53,174 nucleotides of DNA, taken from Streptomyces cupreus. GTDB taxonomy: Bacteria; Actinomycetota; Actinomycetes; Streptomycetales; Streptomycetaceae. Of this stretch, positions 37,168 to 45,760 are shown in pieces (position 1 is the stretch's first letter; each line of letters begins with the position of its first letter). The stretch spans positions 1-53,174 of the forward strand of contig NZ_JACMSF010000057.1 of assembly GCF_014257025.1 (NCBI RefSeq), read 5' to 3'. A model generated the notes under the pieces. That model saw nothing but the letters and a program-made list of their open reading frames with translations, was not told the DNA's origin and searched no databases. The translations under genes and the position numbers were made by a program.

Positions 37168-37383
37168 ATGAACTCCACCCCCCAGGTTGAGACCGTCGAG
37201 ATCTCCGACGCCGAGCTGGACAACGTCTCCGGCGGCCTTTCCGTGAACGCCCTCGGCACCGCCACCGGCCTGGTGGACGGCATCGCCCCGGTTTCCGGCC
37301 TGGTCAACACGGCCGTCGGCACCGTCGAGGGTGTCACCGGCCTGAGCACCGCCCCGGTCACGAGCCTGGTCGCCGGTCTCTGA
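37168..37383 (+). CDS. double-glycine leader peptide, NHLM-system precursor
   Basis: 71 residues with GAAGGGAAG eight bases before the ATG. The leader (1-23) is acidic and ends in ELDNVSGG, a classic double-glycine cleavage site for C39 peptidase exporters. The predicted 48-residue core is hydrophobic, has no Cys and no Lys/Arg, and is rich in Gly, Val, Thr and Ala. It contains several GxxxG motifs (GLVDG, GTVEG) and two similar halves (GLVDGIAPVSGLV / GTVEGVTGLSTAPV). It resembles class II bacteriocins or a structural peptide more than a lanthipeptide. The function is unknown. Confidence 0.82.
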   Translation: MNSTPQVETVEISDAELDNVSGGLSVNALGTATGLVDGIAPVSGLVNTAVGTVEGVTGLSTAPVTSLVAGL

Positions 37384-37402
37384 TCGCGCCTTTTGTGACG
37401 TC

Positions 37403-37435
37403 GAGTCCCGGAGCCGCCCCCCGGCTCCGGGACTC
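37403..37435 (+). terminator. intercistronic hairpin after the precursor gene
   Basis: Perfect 14-bp stem (GAGTCCCGGAGCCG at 37403-37416, complement at 37422-37435) with a 5-nt loop, 19 bp after the precursor stop and 57 bp before the HlyD-like gene. It probably limits read-through so that precursor mRNA exceeds exporter mRNA. Confidence 0.85.
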
Positions 37436-37491
37436 TTCGGACTCCGTAAGAGATGCCGTAGAAGCTCTCCCGCACAGGTGAGGGAAGTTCC

Positions 37492-38298
37492 TTGCAGTTC
37501 CGCCAACAGGCCCTCGCCAAGCTCCAGTCGCCGGAGGAGCTCGATCTTCCGGTGCGGTTCGCCCGTCCCCAGGGCTGGCTCACGCTGTCCGTGACGGTCG
37601 TCGTCATGGCGGCGGCCTCCGTGTGGGCGGTGACCGGTTCGGTGGCCTCCACGGTCGGCGCGCCGGCGATCCTCACGCACGGGCAGGGCAGTTACATCCT
37701 GCAGAGCCCGGTCGCGGGCCAGGTCACCGCGGTACTCGCCGAGCAGGGCGAGCGGCTGCCCGCCGACTCCCCTGTCCTGAAGGTCCGTACGGCCGAGGGC
37801 GACACCGTCGTGCGCACGGTCGCCGCGGGCCGAGTCACGGCACTCGCCGCCACCATCGGGCAGATCATCTCCACCGGCGCGAACGTCGCCGCCGTGGAGA
37901 AAGTGACCGACGCCGAGGACCCGCTGTACGCGACGGTGTACGTGCCCGCCGAGAACGCGGCCTCCATCCCCGACGACGCCGCCGTGGACCTCACCGTCCA
38001 GTCGGTGCCCACCGAGGAGTACGGCGTGCTGCGCGGGCATGTGAAGTCGGTGGACCGCAGCGCCCAGTCCGCGCAGTCCATCACCTCCTTCCTCGGCGAC
38101 AGCCAGCTCGGTGAGCAGTTCACGAAGGACGGCAGGCCGGTGGCCGTCCTGGTGAAGCTCGACAAGTCCTCGGGGACGAAGAGCGGTTACCGGTGGTCCT
38201 CCGCCGACGGGCCGCCGTTCTCCCTCACCTCGATGACCCTGGCCGACGCCTCGGTCCGGCTCGCCGACCAGCGTCCCGTCGACTGGCTGCTGCCGTGA
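37492..38298 (+). CDS. NHLM secretion-system HlyD-like adaptor protein
   Basis: 268 residues from a TTG with GAGGGAAG upstream. A short cytoplasmic N-terminus with FRQQALAKLQSPEELD (typical of NHLM secretion proteins) is followed by one membrane helix (about 30-50) and lipoyl/barrel-sandwich segments (LQSPVAGQVTAVLAEQGERL; VRTVAAGRVTALAATIGQII). The long coiled coil of Gram-negative HlyD is absent. It should bridge the exporter and the cell envelope. Its stop overlaps the next gene by 3-4 nt (GTGA). Confidence 0.86.
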   Translation: MQFRQQALAKLQSPEELDLPVRFARPQGWLTLSVTVVVMAAASVWAVTGSVASTVGAPAILTHGQGSYILQSPVAGQVTAVLAEQGERLPADSPVLKVRTAEGDTVVRTVAAGRVTALAATIGQIISTGANVAAVEKVTDAEDPLYATVYVPAENAASIPDDAAVDLTVQSVPTEEYGVLRGHVKSVDRSAQSAQSITSFLGDSQLGEQFTKDGRPVAVLVKLDKSSGTKSGYRWSSADGPPFSLTSMTLADASVRLADQRPVDWLLP

Positions 38299-40517
38299 GT
38301 GCCGCCCAGGACACGCGGGGCCGCCGCCGCGCCGCCCCGCCGAAGAGACCCGTGCCCAAGGGCAGGGCCAAGACGGTCCGTACGCCCACCGTGCTCCAGA
38401 TGGAGGCCGTGGAGTGCGGCGCCGCCTCCCTCGCCATGGTGCTCGGCCACTACGGCAAGCACGTCCCGCTGGAGGAACTGCGCATCGCCTGCGGAGTCTC
38501 CCGCGACGGCTCGCGCGCCAGCAACCTCCTCAAGGCCGCGCGCAGTTACGGCCTCACGGCCAAGGGCATGCAGATGGACACGGCCGCCCTCGCCGAGGTG
38601 AAGACCCCGGCCGTGCTGTTCTGGGAGTTCAACCACTACGTCGTCTACGACGGCATGGGGCGCCGCTTCGGCCGCCGCGGGGTGTACATCAACGACCCCG
38701 GCAAGGGCCGCCGTTTCGTGCCCATGGAGGACTTCGACGGCAGCTTCACCGGTGTCGTGCTGGTCATGGAGCCCGGCAAGGGCTTCAGCAAGGGCGGCCG
38801 CAAGCCGGGCATCCTCGGCGCGATGCCCGCCCGGCTGCGCGGCACCGCGGGCACGATGCCCGCGGCGGTCCTGGCGAGCCTGCTGCTCGTCGTGGTCGGC
38901 GCGGCGGTGCCCGCGCTCAGCCGCACCTACATCGACATGTTCCTGATCGGGGGTCAGACCTCCCTGCTCGGCGTGCTGTTCGCGTCGATGGGGGCGTCCG
39001 TCCTGCTCACGGTGGTCCTGACCTGGCTGCAACAGGCGAACCTGCTGCACGGCCGGATCATCTCCTCCACCCTCTCCAGCGCCCGCTTCCTGCGCCATCT
39101 GCTGCGGCTGCCGGTGACCTTCTTCTCCCAGCGCAGCCCCGCCGACCTGGTGCAGCGTCTGCAGTCCAACGACGCGGTGGCCGAGACCCTGGCCCGCGAC
39201 CTCGCGGCGGCGGGCGTGGACGCGGTGGTCGTCATCCTCTACGCCCTCCTGCTGTACACCTACGACCCGCAGCTGACCTTCGTCGGCATCGGCGTCGCCC
39301 TGCTGAACATCGTGGCGATGCGGGTGGTGATCCGGCTGCGCGCCACCCGTACGGCGAAGCTGCGCGCGGACAGCGCCCGGCTCACCAACACCGCCTACAC
39401 CGGCCTTCAGTTGATCGAGACGATGAAGGCGACCGGCGGCGAGGACGGCTACTTCCGCAAGTGGGCCGGACAGCACGCCACCACCCTGGAGGAGCAGCAG
39501 CGCCTCGGGGTGCCGAGCGCCTGGCTGGGTGTGGTCGCGCCGACGCTGGCGACGCTGAACAGCGCGCTGATCCTGTGGATCGGCGGCATGCGCGCGGTCG
39601 AGGGCCACATATCCGTCGGCCTGCTGGTCGCCTTCCAGGCTCTGGTCACCCGCTTCACCGCCCCGCTGACCCGCCTCAACGGAGTCGCGGGCCGCATCCA
39701 GGACTTCGCCGCCGACGTGGCCCGCCTCAAGGACGTGGAGAACTTCCAGGCGGACCCGCTCTACAGCCGCCCCGGCGGCGCCGACTCCACGCGCCGACTG
39801 CACGGGCACGTGGAACTCCAGAACATCACCTTCGGCTACAACCCGCTGGACAAGCCCCTGTTGACCGGCTTCGACCTCACCGTCGGCCCGGGCCAGCAGG
39901 TCGCCCTGGTCGGCGGCTCGGGCAGCGGCAAGTCCACCGTGTCCCGGATGATCTCGGGCCTGTACGCGCCCTGGGAGGGCGTGATCCGCATCGACGGACA
40001 GCGTCTGGACGACATCCCGCGCGGCGCCCTCGCGGCCTCCGTCTCCTTCGTCGACCAGGAGGTGTTCCTCTTCGAGGGCACCGTCCGCGACAACGTGGCG
40101 CTGTGGGACCCGTCCATCCCGGACGACGCGGTGATCGAGGCCCTGCGGGACGCGGCCCTGTACGACATGGTCATGCGCCGCCCCGGCGGCATCCACAGCA
40201 AGGTCGAGCAGGACGGCCGTAACTTCTCCGGCGGGCAGCGCCAACGTCTGGAGATCGCCCGGGCGTTGGTGCGCCGGCCCAGCATTCTCGTCCTCGACGA
40301 GGTGACGAGTGCGCTGGACGCCGAGACCGAACTGGTCGTGATGGACAACCTGCGCAAGCGCGGCTGCGCCTGCGTGGTCATCGCGCACCGGCTGAGCACC
40401 GTGCGCGACAGCGACGAGATCGTCGTCCTGGAGCACGGCACGATCGTGGAGCGCGGCCGGCACGAGGAGCTCGTCGCGCGCGGCGGCGCCTACGCGACGC
40501 TGGTCAGGGAGCGGTGA
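38295..40517 (+). CDS. peptidase C39/ABC exporter (PCAT) of the NHLM type
   Basis: 740 residues from a GTG overlapping the adaptor stop. The N-terminal C39 peptidase has Cys41 (VECGAAS), His114 (FNHYVVYDG) and Asp134 (INDPGKG), so it looks active. About six membrane helices (180-460) precede an ATPase with Walker A GGSGSGKS, signature FSGGQ and Walker B LVLDEVTSALD. It should cut the precursor after Gly-Gly and export the core. Confidence 0.93.
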   Translation: MSAAQDTRGRRRAAPPKRPVPKGRAKTVRTPTVLQMEAVECGAASLAMVLGHYGKHVPLEELRIACGVSRDGSRASNLLKAARSYGLTAKGMQMDTAALAEVKTPAVLFWEFNHYVVYDGMGRRFGRRGVYINDPGKGRRFVPMEDFDGSFTGVVLVMEPGKGFSKGGRKPGILGAMPARLRGTAGTMPAAVLASLLLVVVGAAVPALSRTYIDMFLIGGQTSLLGVLFASMGASVLLTVVLTWLQQANLLHGRIISSTLSSARFLRHLLRLPVTFFSQRSPADLVQRLQSNDAVAETLARDLAAAGVDAVVVILYALLLYTYDPQLTFVGIGVALLNIVAMRVVIRLRATRTAKLRADSARLTNTAYTGLQLIETMKATGGEDGYFRKWAGQHATTLEEQQRLGVPSAWLGVVAPTLATLNSALILWIGGMRAVEGHISVGLLVAFQALVTRFTAPLTRLNGVAGRIQDFAADVARLKDVENFQADPLYSRPGGADSTRRLHGHVELQNITFGYNPLDKPLLTGFDLTVGPGQQVALVGGSGSGKSTVSRMISGLYAPWEGVIRIDGQRLDDIPRGALAASVSFVDQEVFLFEGTVRDNVALWDPSIPDDAVIEALRDAALYDMVMRRPGGIHSKVEQDGRNFSGGQRQRLEIARALVRRPSILVLDEVTSALDAETELVVMDNLRKRGCACVVIAHRLSTVRDSDEIVVLEHGTIVERGRHEELVARGGAYATLVRER

Positions 40518-40518
40518 G

Positions 40519-43335
40519 ATGACCTCCGTGCACGAGGGGGACCTGGTCCTCCATGCCCTGGGCCAGTCCGGCACGCGCATCGACTGCGCCGGGTTCAACC
40601 GCCTGGACCTGGAAGGCCCGCAGGTGCTGTGGCTGGTCGCGTCCGGCGCCGTGGACCTGTTCGCGGTCGACGCCGAACAGCAGGGCCACTGGCACCACTT
40701 GGGCCGACTGGAGGCGGGCTCACTGCTGCTCGGCCCGGTCGCCGGCCCCCAACACACGCTGGTCGCACGCCCGCTGCGCGACTGCGTGGTGCACCGCATC
40801 GGGCTGCGCGAGCTGTACCAGCCCGCCCACACCCAGACCTGGTCCTACGACGAGTACGGCAACCCGCAGTACGTCCCGCCGACGACGAGCCCGCTGGAGT
40901 ACGCCCTCGCCCTCGGCGTCGGCCGCAGCCTGTCCATCCTCTTCCAGGCGCCGATGGCCACGGAAAGGGCCGCCGAGCTCACCGATGACGACGTCTTCTG
41001 GATGCAGGTCCCGCCCGGCAGCGTCCAGTACGGCTCCCTGTACGGCCAGGAGGCCGCCGCCGACCTGCTGATGGACCCGGCGGTCTGGCAGTCCATGGTC
41101 GACCAGCAGTACCGCCTGCTCACCACCCTCGACCGCTGGATCGAACAGCTGGAGCGCACCCACGAGACGCGCACCGCTGAGGGCATCAGGGCCGGTGAGG
41201 CGGTGCGCGCCCAGGCCGACCGGACGCTGCTGGCGTCCATCGGCAAGCGCGGCGACAAGCGGACGACGGCCGCCGACGCGGACGCCAGTTACGCGGCCTG
41301 CAAACTGGTCGCCGAGGCGGCCGGGATCGCGCTGGCCGAGCCCGCGCAGAGCGGCACGGAGAGCGACCGTCTCGACCCGGTCGAGCGGGTGGCCATCGCC
41401 TCCCGAGTCCGCACCCGGGCCGTCCGCCTCGACGGCCGCTGGTGGCGGGACAACGTCGGCCCGCTGGTGGGCCACCGGGCGCTCTCCGGCGCGCCGGTGG
41501 CACTGCTGTGGCGGCGCGGTGGGTATGTCGCCGTACACCCGGCGACCGGCCGCGAGACGCCGGTCGAGAAGGCAAACGCGGAGGAGTTCGAGCCGCGCGC
41601 GGTGATGTTCTACCGACCGCTGCCCGACCGTGCGCTCAGCCCGCTGAGGCTGCTCAGGTTCAGCATGCGCGGCACCGGCGGGGATCTCACGAACCTGCTG
41701 CTCAGCGGTCTGGTGACGGTCGCGATCGGTGCGCTGGTGCCGGTCGCGACGGGCAAGGTGCTCGGCCAGTTCGTGCCGAAGGCCCAGACCGGGCTGATCG
41801 TCCAGGTGTGCCTCGCGGTGATGGTCAGCAGCGTGGTGGCCGCCGCCTTCATGCTGCTGCAGAACCTGACCATCCTGCGCATGGAGGGCCGTATCGAGGC
41901 GACCCTCCAACCGGCCGTCTGGGACCGGCTGCTCAGGCTGCCGACGAAGTTCTTCACCGAGCGCTCGACGGGCGAGCTGGCGAGCGCGGCGATGGGCATC
42001 AGCGCGATTCGCCGTCTCCTGGCCGGAGTTGGCCCCACGGTCGCCCAGTCGGTCACGGTCGGTGCGATGAACCTGGGCCTGCTGCTGTGGTACAGCGTCC
42101 CGATGGCGCTCGCTGCGATCGGCATGCTGGTGGTCATCGCCGCCGTGTTCCTGGGGCTCGGGCTGTGGCAGGTGCGCTGGCAGCGGCGTCTTGTGGTGCT
42201 CGGCAACAAGCTGAACAACCAGGCCTTCCAGACCCTGCGCGGACTGCCCAAGCTGCGGGTGGCGGCGGCAGAGAACTACGCGTACGCCGCATGGGCCGCG
42301 CAGTTCGCGCGCAGCCGTGAGCTCCAGCAGAAGGTCGGCCGGATCAAGAACCTCACCACGGTGCTGGGCGCGGTCTATCTGCCGCTGTGCACCCTGCTGA
42401 TGTTCATGCTGCTGGCGGGCCCGGCGCGCGGCTCGATGTCGGCGGCGGCGTTCCTCACCTTCAACACCTCGGTGACGATGCTGCTGACCTCGGTCACCCA
42501 GATCACCGGCGCGTTCGTCTCGGCGGTGGCCGCGCTGCCGCTGTTCGAGGAGATCAAGCCGGTGCTGGACGCGACCCCGGAGGTCCGCACGGCGAGCACC
42601 CGTCCGGGCCCGCTGACCGGCGCGCTGGAGGCCCGCCGCCTGTCCTTCCGCTACTCCGACGACGGCCCCCTGGTCCTGGACGACGTCTCCTTCTCCGTCC
42701 GCCAGGGCGAGTTCGTGGCGATCGTCGGCCCGAGCGGCTGCGGCAAGTCGACGCTGCTGCGCCTGCTGATCGGCTTCGACAAGCCGGTCTCGGGCAGTGT
42801 GCTGTACGACGGCCAGGATCTGGCGGCGCTGGACCAGTCGGCGGTACGCCGCCAGTGCGGTGTGGTGCTCCAGCACGCGCAGCCGTTCACCGGCTCCATC
42901 CTGGACGTCATCTGCGGCACCGAGCCGTACACGCCGGAGGAGGCGATGGCGGCAGCCGAGATGGCGGGCCTGGCCGAGGACATCAAGCGGATGCCGATGG
43001 GCCTGCACACCATCGTCTCGGGCAGCGGCGCGATCTCCGGTGGCCAGCGCCAGCGCCTGATGATCGCGCAGGCGTTGATCAGGCGGCCACGGATCCTGTT
43101 CTTCGACGAGGCGACGAGCGCGCTGGACAACGAGACGCAGCGGACGGTGATCGAGAGCACGAGGGCGCTGAACGCCACACGGATCGTGATCGCGCATCGG
43201 CTGTCGACGGTGCTGGACGCGGACCGGGTGATCGTGATGGAGGACGGGAAGGTGGCGCAGGAGGGGGCGCCCGCGGAGTTGCTGGCGGACACAGGTGGGC
43301 GGTTGCATGAGCTGGTGCGGCGTCAGTTGGCGTAG
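40519..43335 (+). CDS. NHLM bacteriocin-system ABC transporter, second ATP-binding protein
   Basis: 938 residues, starting 1 bp after the PCAT stop. The N-terminal region (1-370) holds a cyclic-nucleotide-binding-like beta-roll (WLVASGAVDLFAVD) and a degenerate peptidase-like or NHLM-specific domain. A six-helix membrane domain (about 380-680) and an ATPase with Walker A GPSGCGKST, signature ISGGQ and Walker B LFFDEATSALD follow. In known NHLM clusters this protein accompanies the C39 exporter. Whether the two form a heterodimer is unproven. Confidence 0.9.
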   Translation: MTSVHEGDLVLHALGQSGTRIDCAGFNRLDLEGPQVLWLVASGAVDLFAVDAEQQGHWHHLGRLEAGSLLLGPVAGPQHTLVARPLRDCVVHRIGLRELYQPAHTQTWSYDEYGNPQYVPPTTSPLEYALALGVGRSLSILFQAPMATERAAELTDDDVFWMQVPPGSVQYGSLYGQEAAADLLMDPAVWQSMVDQQYRLLTTLDRWIEQLERTHETRTAEGIRAGEAVRAQADRTLLASIGKRGDKRTTAADADASYAACKLVAEAAGIALAEPAQSGTESDRLDPVERVAIASRVRTRAVRLDGRWWRDNVGPLVGHRALSGAPVALLWRRGGYVAVHPATGRETPVEKANAEEFEPRAVMFYRPLPDRALSPLRLLRFSMRGTGGDLTNLLLSGLVTVAIGALVPVATGKVLGQFVPKAQTGLIVQVCLAVMVSSVVAAAFMLLQNLTILRMEGRIEATLQPAVWDRLLRLPTKFFTERSTGELASAAMGISAIRRLLAGVGPTVAQSVTVGAMNLGLLLWYSVPMALAAIGMLVVIAAVFLGLGLWQVRWQRRLVVLGNKLNNQAFQTLRGLPKLRVAAAENYAYAAWAAQFARSRELQQKVGRIKNLTTVLGAVYLPLCTLLMFMLLAGPARGSMSAAAFLTFNTSVTMLLTSVTQITGAFVSAVAALPLFEEIKPVLDATPEVRTASTRPGPLTGALEARRLSFRYSDDGPLVLDDVSFSVRQGEFVAIVGPSGCGKSTLLRLLIGFDKPVSGSVLYDGQDLAALDQSAVRRQCGVVLQHAQPFTGSILDVICGTEPYTPEEAMAAAEMAGLAEDIKRMPMGLHTIVSGSGAISGGQRQRLMIAQALIRRPRILFFDEATSALDNETQRTVIESTRALNATRIVIAHRLSTVLDADRVIVMEDGKVAQEGAPAELLADTGGRLHELVRRQLA

Positions 43336-43713
43336 AGATCGGTCGGGTTCTCGGCTACGGCGCCGATGACCACGGGGGTGCCCGCGTACGAGGGGGTGCC
43401 GTCGCTGCACGGCTGGATGTCGGCGACGATGCACGAGACGTTTCCTGGGCCGCCGGCGCGCAGGGCGAGGGAGATGAGATCCTCCATCATCTCCTGAGGA
43501 GTCAGGCGGACCGCCATGTGGGAGGCCGGTGCACAGCAAGTACCGGTCACCTGCCCGGACTTCGCAATGGTGCAGATACGGGTCGGCAGGCCCTTTCGTG
43601 CTCAGGGGCCGACCGTGGTCACTAGTGATCCGTGTGAGCCTCTTGTCCCGGAAGAGGTAGGCACGCGAGTCCAGGACGGCGGCGGATCTGTCGGGCGCGG
43701 CGACGGTGTCCAT
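43323..43713 (-). pseudogene. decayed PP2C Ser/Thr phosphatase
   Basis: Two frames preserve pieces of a PP2C phosphatase: LDSRAYLFRDKRLTRITSDH and RAGDRYLLCTGL in one, then SHMAVRLTPQEMMEDLISLALRAGGPGNVSCIVADIQP in another. The order is that of PppC-type enzymes, but the N-terminal metal-binding half and the middle are missing, a frameshift separates the pieces, and the expected CSDGL reads CTGL. The final 13 bp overlap the ABC gene end. The remnant sits on the minus strand just after the EACC1-like gene. Confidence 0.72.
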
Positions 43714-43720
43714 GCGCCCG

Positions 43721-44050
43721 CTACCGTTCGAGTTCCGCCAGCAGCCGGGCCGCGGTCTCGGGATCCTGGCCGGAGAGCGTGACCTTGACGCCGTCGCGCT
43801 CGAAGGTGATCTCCGGCCGGGCCGGACGGGTGGCGCGCCAGGCGGCCCGGGCCACGGCGAGGTTGGCGAGCTGGAAACCGCTGTCGAGCACGAGCTGGAC
43901 GCAGTCGAGCGCCGAGCCCATACGGCCGGGTTCGGGCTGCTCGGCCCGCACCTCCACGCGGGCGCCGCCGCGCACCCGCGGATCGTCCCGCAGCCATAGG
44001 TAGAGCGAGCGCAGGGCCTGGCGGCAGCAGTTCCGCGTGCCCCGCCCCAC
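43721..44050 (-). CDS. EACC1-like small protein (effector-associated constant component)
   Basis: 109 residues from a GTG at 44050. ALRSLYLWLRDDPRVRGGARVEV...PEPGRMGSALDCVQLVLDSGFQLANLAVARAAW and the terminal ERDGVKVTLSGQDPETAARLLAEL strongly resemble EACC1 domain proteins. These occur in actinobacterial multi-gene conflict systems beside proteases, caspase-like enzymes or NTPases. The usual N-terminal beta strand is replaced by MGRGTRNCC, so the start may be damaged. No effector gene is adjacent; the next gene on the strand is the PP2C remnant. Family recall is by eye. Confidence 0.6.
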   Translation of the reverse strand: MGRGTRNCCRQALRSLYLWLRDDPRVRGGARVEVRAEQPEPGRMGSALDCVQLVLDSGFQLANLAVARAAWRATRPARPEITFERDGVKVTLSGQDPETAARLLAELER

Positions 44051-44056
44051 ACCCCT

Positions 44057-44078
44057 AGCGAAACGTTGCCGTTTCGCT
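44057..44078. promoter_or_regulatory. palindromic operator 1 upstream of the MFS gene
   Basis: Perfect 9-bp inverted repeat AGCGAAACG-4-CGTTTCGCT covering the predicted -35 of the MFS promoter. Typical of a TetR-family site. Confidence 0.65.
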
Positions 44079-44094
44079 GGAACTGCTCTAGCCT
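44066..44094 (+). promoter_or_regulatory. predicted promoter of the MFS exporter gene
   Basis: TTGCCG (44066-44071) and TAGCCT (44089-44094) with a 17-bp spacer, 71 bp before the ATG. The first operator overlaps the -35 and the second lies just after the -10. Confidence 0.5.
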
Positions 44095-44102
44095 CAATGT
44101 GT

Positions 44103-44117
44103 ACGAAACCGTTTCGT
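44103..44117. promoter_or_regulatory. palindromic operator 2 upstream of the MFS gene
   Basis: Inverted repeat ACGAAAC-1-GTTTCGT, sharing the CGAAAC/GTTTCG half-sites of operator 1. The centres are about 42 bp (four helical turns) apart. Confidence 0.6.
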
Positions 44118-44164
44118 TTAGGCGCCGGTGTCGTCCTGACGACTTTCCCTGGAGTGGTTTCCCC

Positions 44165-45667
44165 ATGTCCCAGAAGACTCTGTCCGACAGCGCCGAGGTG
44201 CGCGTGGCCGAGGAGCCACGCGACGCCTCGGCCAAGCAGTGGTGGATCCTCGCGATCATCGCCGTGGCACAGCTCATGGTGGTGCTGGACGCCACCATCG
44301 TGAACATCGCCCTGCCGTCGGCCCAGGCCGACCTCGGCTTCTCCGACGGCAACCGGCAGTGGATCGTCACGGCGTACGCGCTGGCCTTCGCCTCGCTGTT
44401 GCTGCTCGGCGGCCGGACAGCGGATCTGTTCGGCCGTAAGCCCGCCTTCCTGATCGGGGTCATCGGCTTCGCCGGTGCCTCCGCGCTCGGCGGCGCCGCC
44501 ACCAGCTTCGAGATGCTGGTCACCGCGCGCGCCCTCCAGGGTGTCTTCGGCGCGCTGCTCGCCCCGGCCGCGCTCTCCCTGCTCAACACCACGTTCACCG
44601 ACGCCCGCGAGCGCGCCAGGGCCTTCAGCGTGTACGGCGCCATCGCCGGGGCCGGCGGCGCGGTGGGCCTGCTGCTCGGCGGTGTGCTGACCGACGCCCT
44701 GGACTGGCGCTGGACGCTGTACGTCAATGTGCCGATCGCCCTGGTCGCCCTGGTCGGCGGCTGGCTGCTGCTGTCCAACCACCGCGACGCGGCGAACTCC
44801 AAGCTCGACGTGCCCGGCACGATCCTCGTCGCCGCCGGTCTGTTCGCCCTGGTCTACGGCTTCTCCAACGCCGAGACCCATGACTGGGGCTCCCCGCTGA
44901 CCTGGGGCTTCCTGCTCGCGGGCGGAGTGCTGCTGGCCGCCTTCGCCTGGTGGCAGACCCGGGCCGCGCACCCGCTGCTGCCGCTGCGGATCCTGCTCGA
45001 CCGCAACCGAGCGGCCTCCTTCCTCGCGGTGCTCATCTCCGGCGCGGGTATGTTCGGCGTGTTCCTCTTCCTCACCTACTACCTCCAGCTCAACCTCGGC
45101 TTCAGCCCGACGAAGACGGGTGTCGCCTTCCTGCCGATGGTCGGCGGGCTCATGGTCGCGGCGCAGGTCGGCACCACGGTCCTGGTGCCCCGGATCGGGC
45201 CGAAGGCCGTGCTGCCGCTGGGCTTCGCGATCGCCACCGCGGGCATGGCCTGGCTGACCGGGATCGACGTCGGCTCGGACTACCTCACGGCCGTGCTGGC
45301 CCCGCTGATCATCATCGGCCTCGGCCTGGGCCTCGTGATGCCGCCCGCCATGCAGCTGGCCACCGGCGGGGTGGCGGCCGAGGACGCCGGTGTCGCCTCC
45401 GCGACGGTCAACGCCATGCAGCAGGTGGGCGGTTCGATCGGTACGGCACTGCTCAGCACGCTCGCCGCGAGCGCCGCGACGGACTACCTCGCCGGACGGG
45501 ACGCCACCAGCCAGGTGGTGCAGGCCCAGGCGACGATCGAGAGCTACACCACCGCCTTCTGGTGGTCGGCGGTCCTGTTCGCCGCCGGCGCGGTGATCTC
45601 GTTCTTCCTCTTCCGGCGCGGAGTGCCGGAGCAGGACTCCTCCGCCGCACCCGTCGTCCACATGTGA
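44165..45667 (+). CDS. DHA2-family MFS multidrug exporter
   Basis: 500 residues from the ATG at 44165 (an upstream in-frame extension lies in the operator region). Fourteen predicted membrane helices, with VVLDATIVNIALPSAQADL (motif D1 of the 14-TM DHA2 family), GGRTADLFGRKP (motif A) and GAIAGAGGAVGLLLGGVL (motif C of drug:H+ antiporters). It should export a hydrophobic compound. Two palindromes at its promoter point to a TetR-type repressor, but no such gene is adjacent. Confidence 0.92.
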   Translation: MSQKTLSDSAEVRVAEEPRDASAKQWWILAIIAVAQLMVVLDATIVNIALPSAQADLGFSDGNRQWIVTAYALAFASLLLLGGRTADLFGRKPAFLIGVIGFAGASALGGAATSFEMLVTARALQGVFGALLAPAALSLLNTTFTDARERARAFSVYGAIAGAGGAVGLLLGGVLTDALDWRWTLYVNVPIALVALVGGWLLLSNHRDAANSKLDVPGTILVAAGLFALVYGFSNAETHDWGSPLTWGFLLAGGVLLAAFAWWQTRAAHPLLPLRILLDRNRAASFLAVLISGAGMFGVFLFLTYYLQLNLGFSPTKTGVAFLPMVGGLMVAAQVGTTVLVPRIGPKAVLPLGFAIATAGMAWLTGIDVGSDYLTAVLAPLIIIGLGLGLVMPPAMQLATGGVAAEDAGVASATVNAMQQVGGSIGTALLSTLAASAATDYLAGRDATSQVVQAQATIESYTTAFWWSAVLFAAGAVISFFLFRRGVPEQDSSAAPVVHM

Positions 45668-45688
45668 TCGTTCGGTCACCTGGCCGAA

Positions 45689-45724
45689 GAAGGACCGCCG
45701 TCCGCAGGGAGACGGCGGTCCTTC
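45689..45724 (+). terminator. terminator after the MFS gene
   Basis: Perfect 14-bp inverted repeat (GAAGGACCGCCGTC at 45689-45702, complement at 45711-45724), 8-nt loop, 21 bp after the stop. Confidence 0.88.
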
Positions 45725-45760
45725 GTTCGTTCCCGGTGAAAACGGGGTACTCACGGCGCC

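Noticed and set aside
40720..44820. Very long minus-strand open frame over the NHLM ABC gene
   Set aside because: It is an antisense shadow created by high GC. The protein text is low complexity Arg/Pro/Gly, apart from the short stretch belonging to the PP2C remnant.
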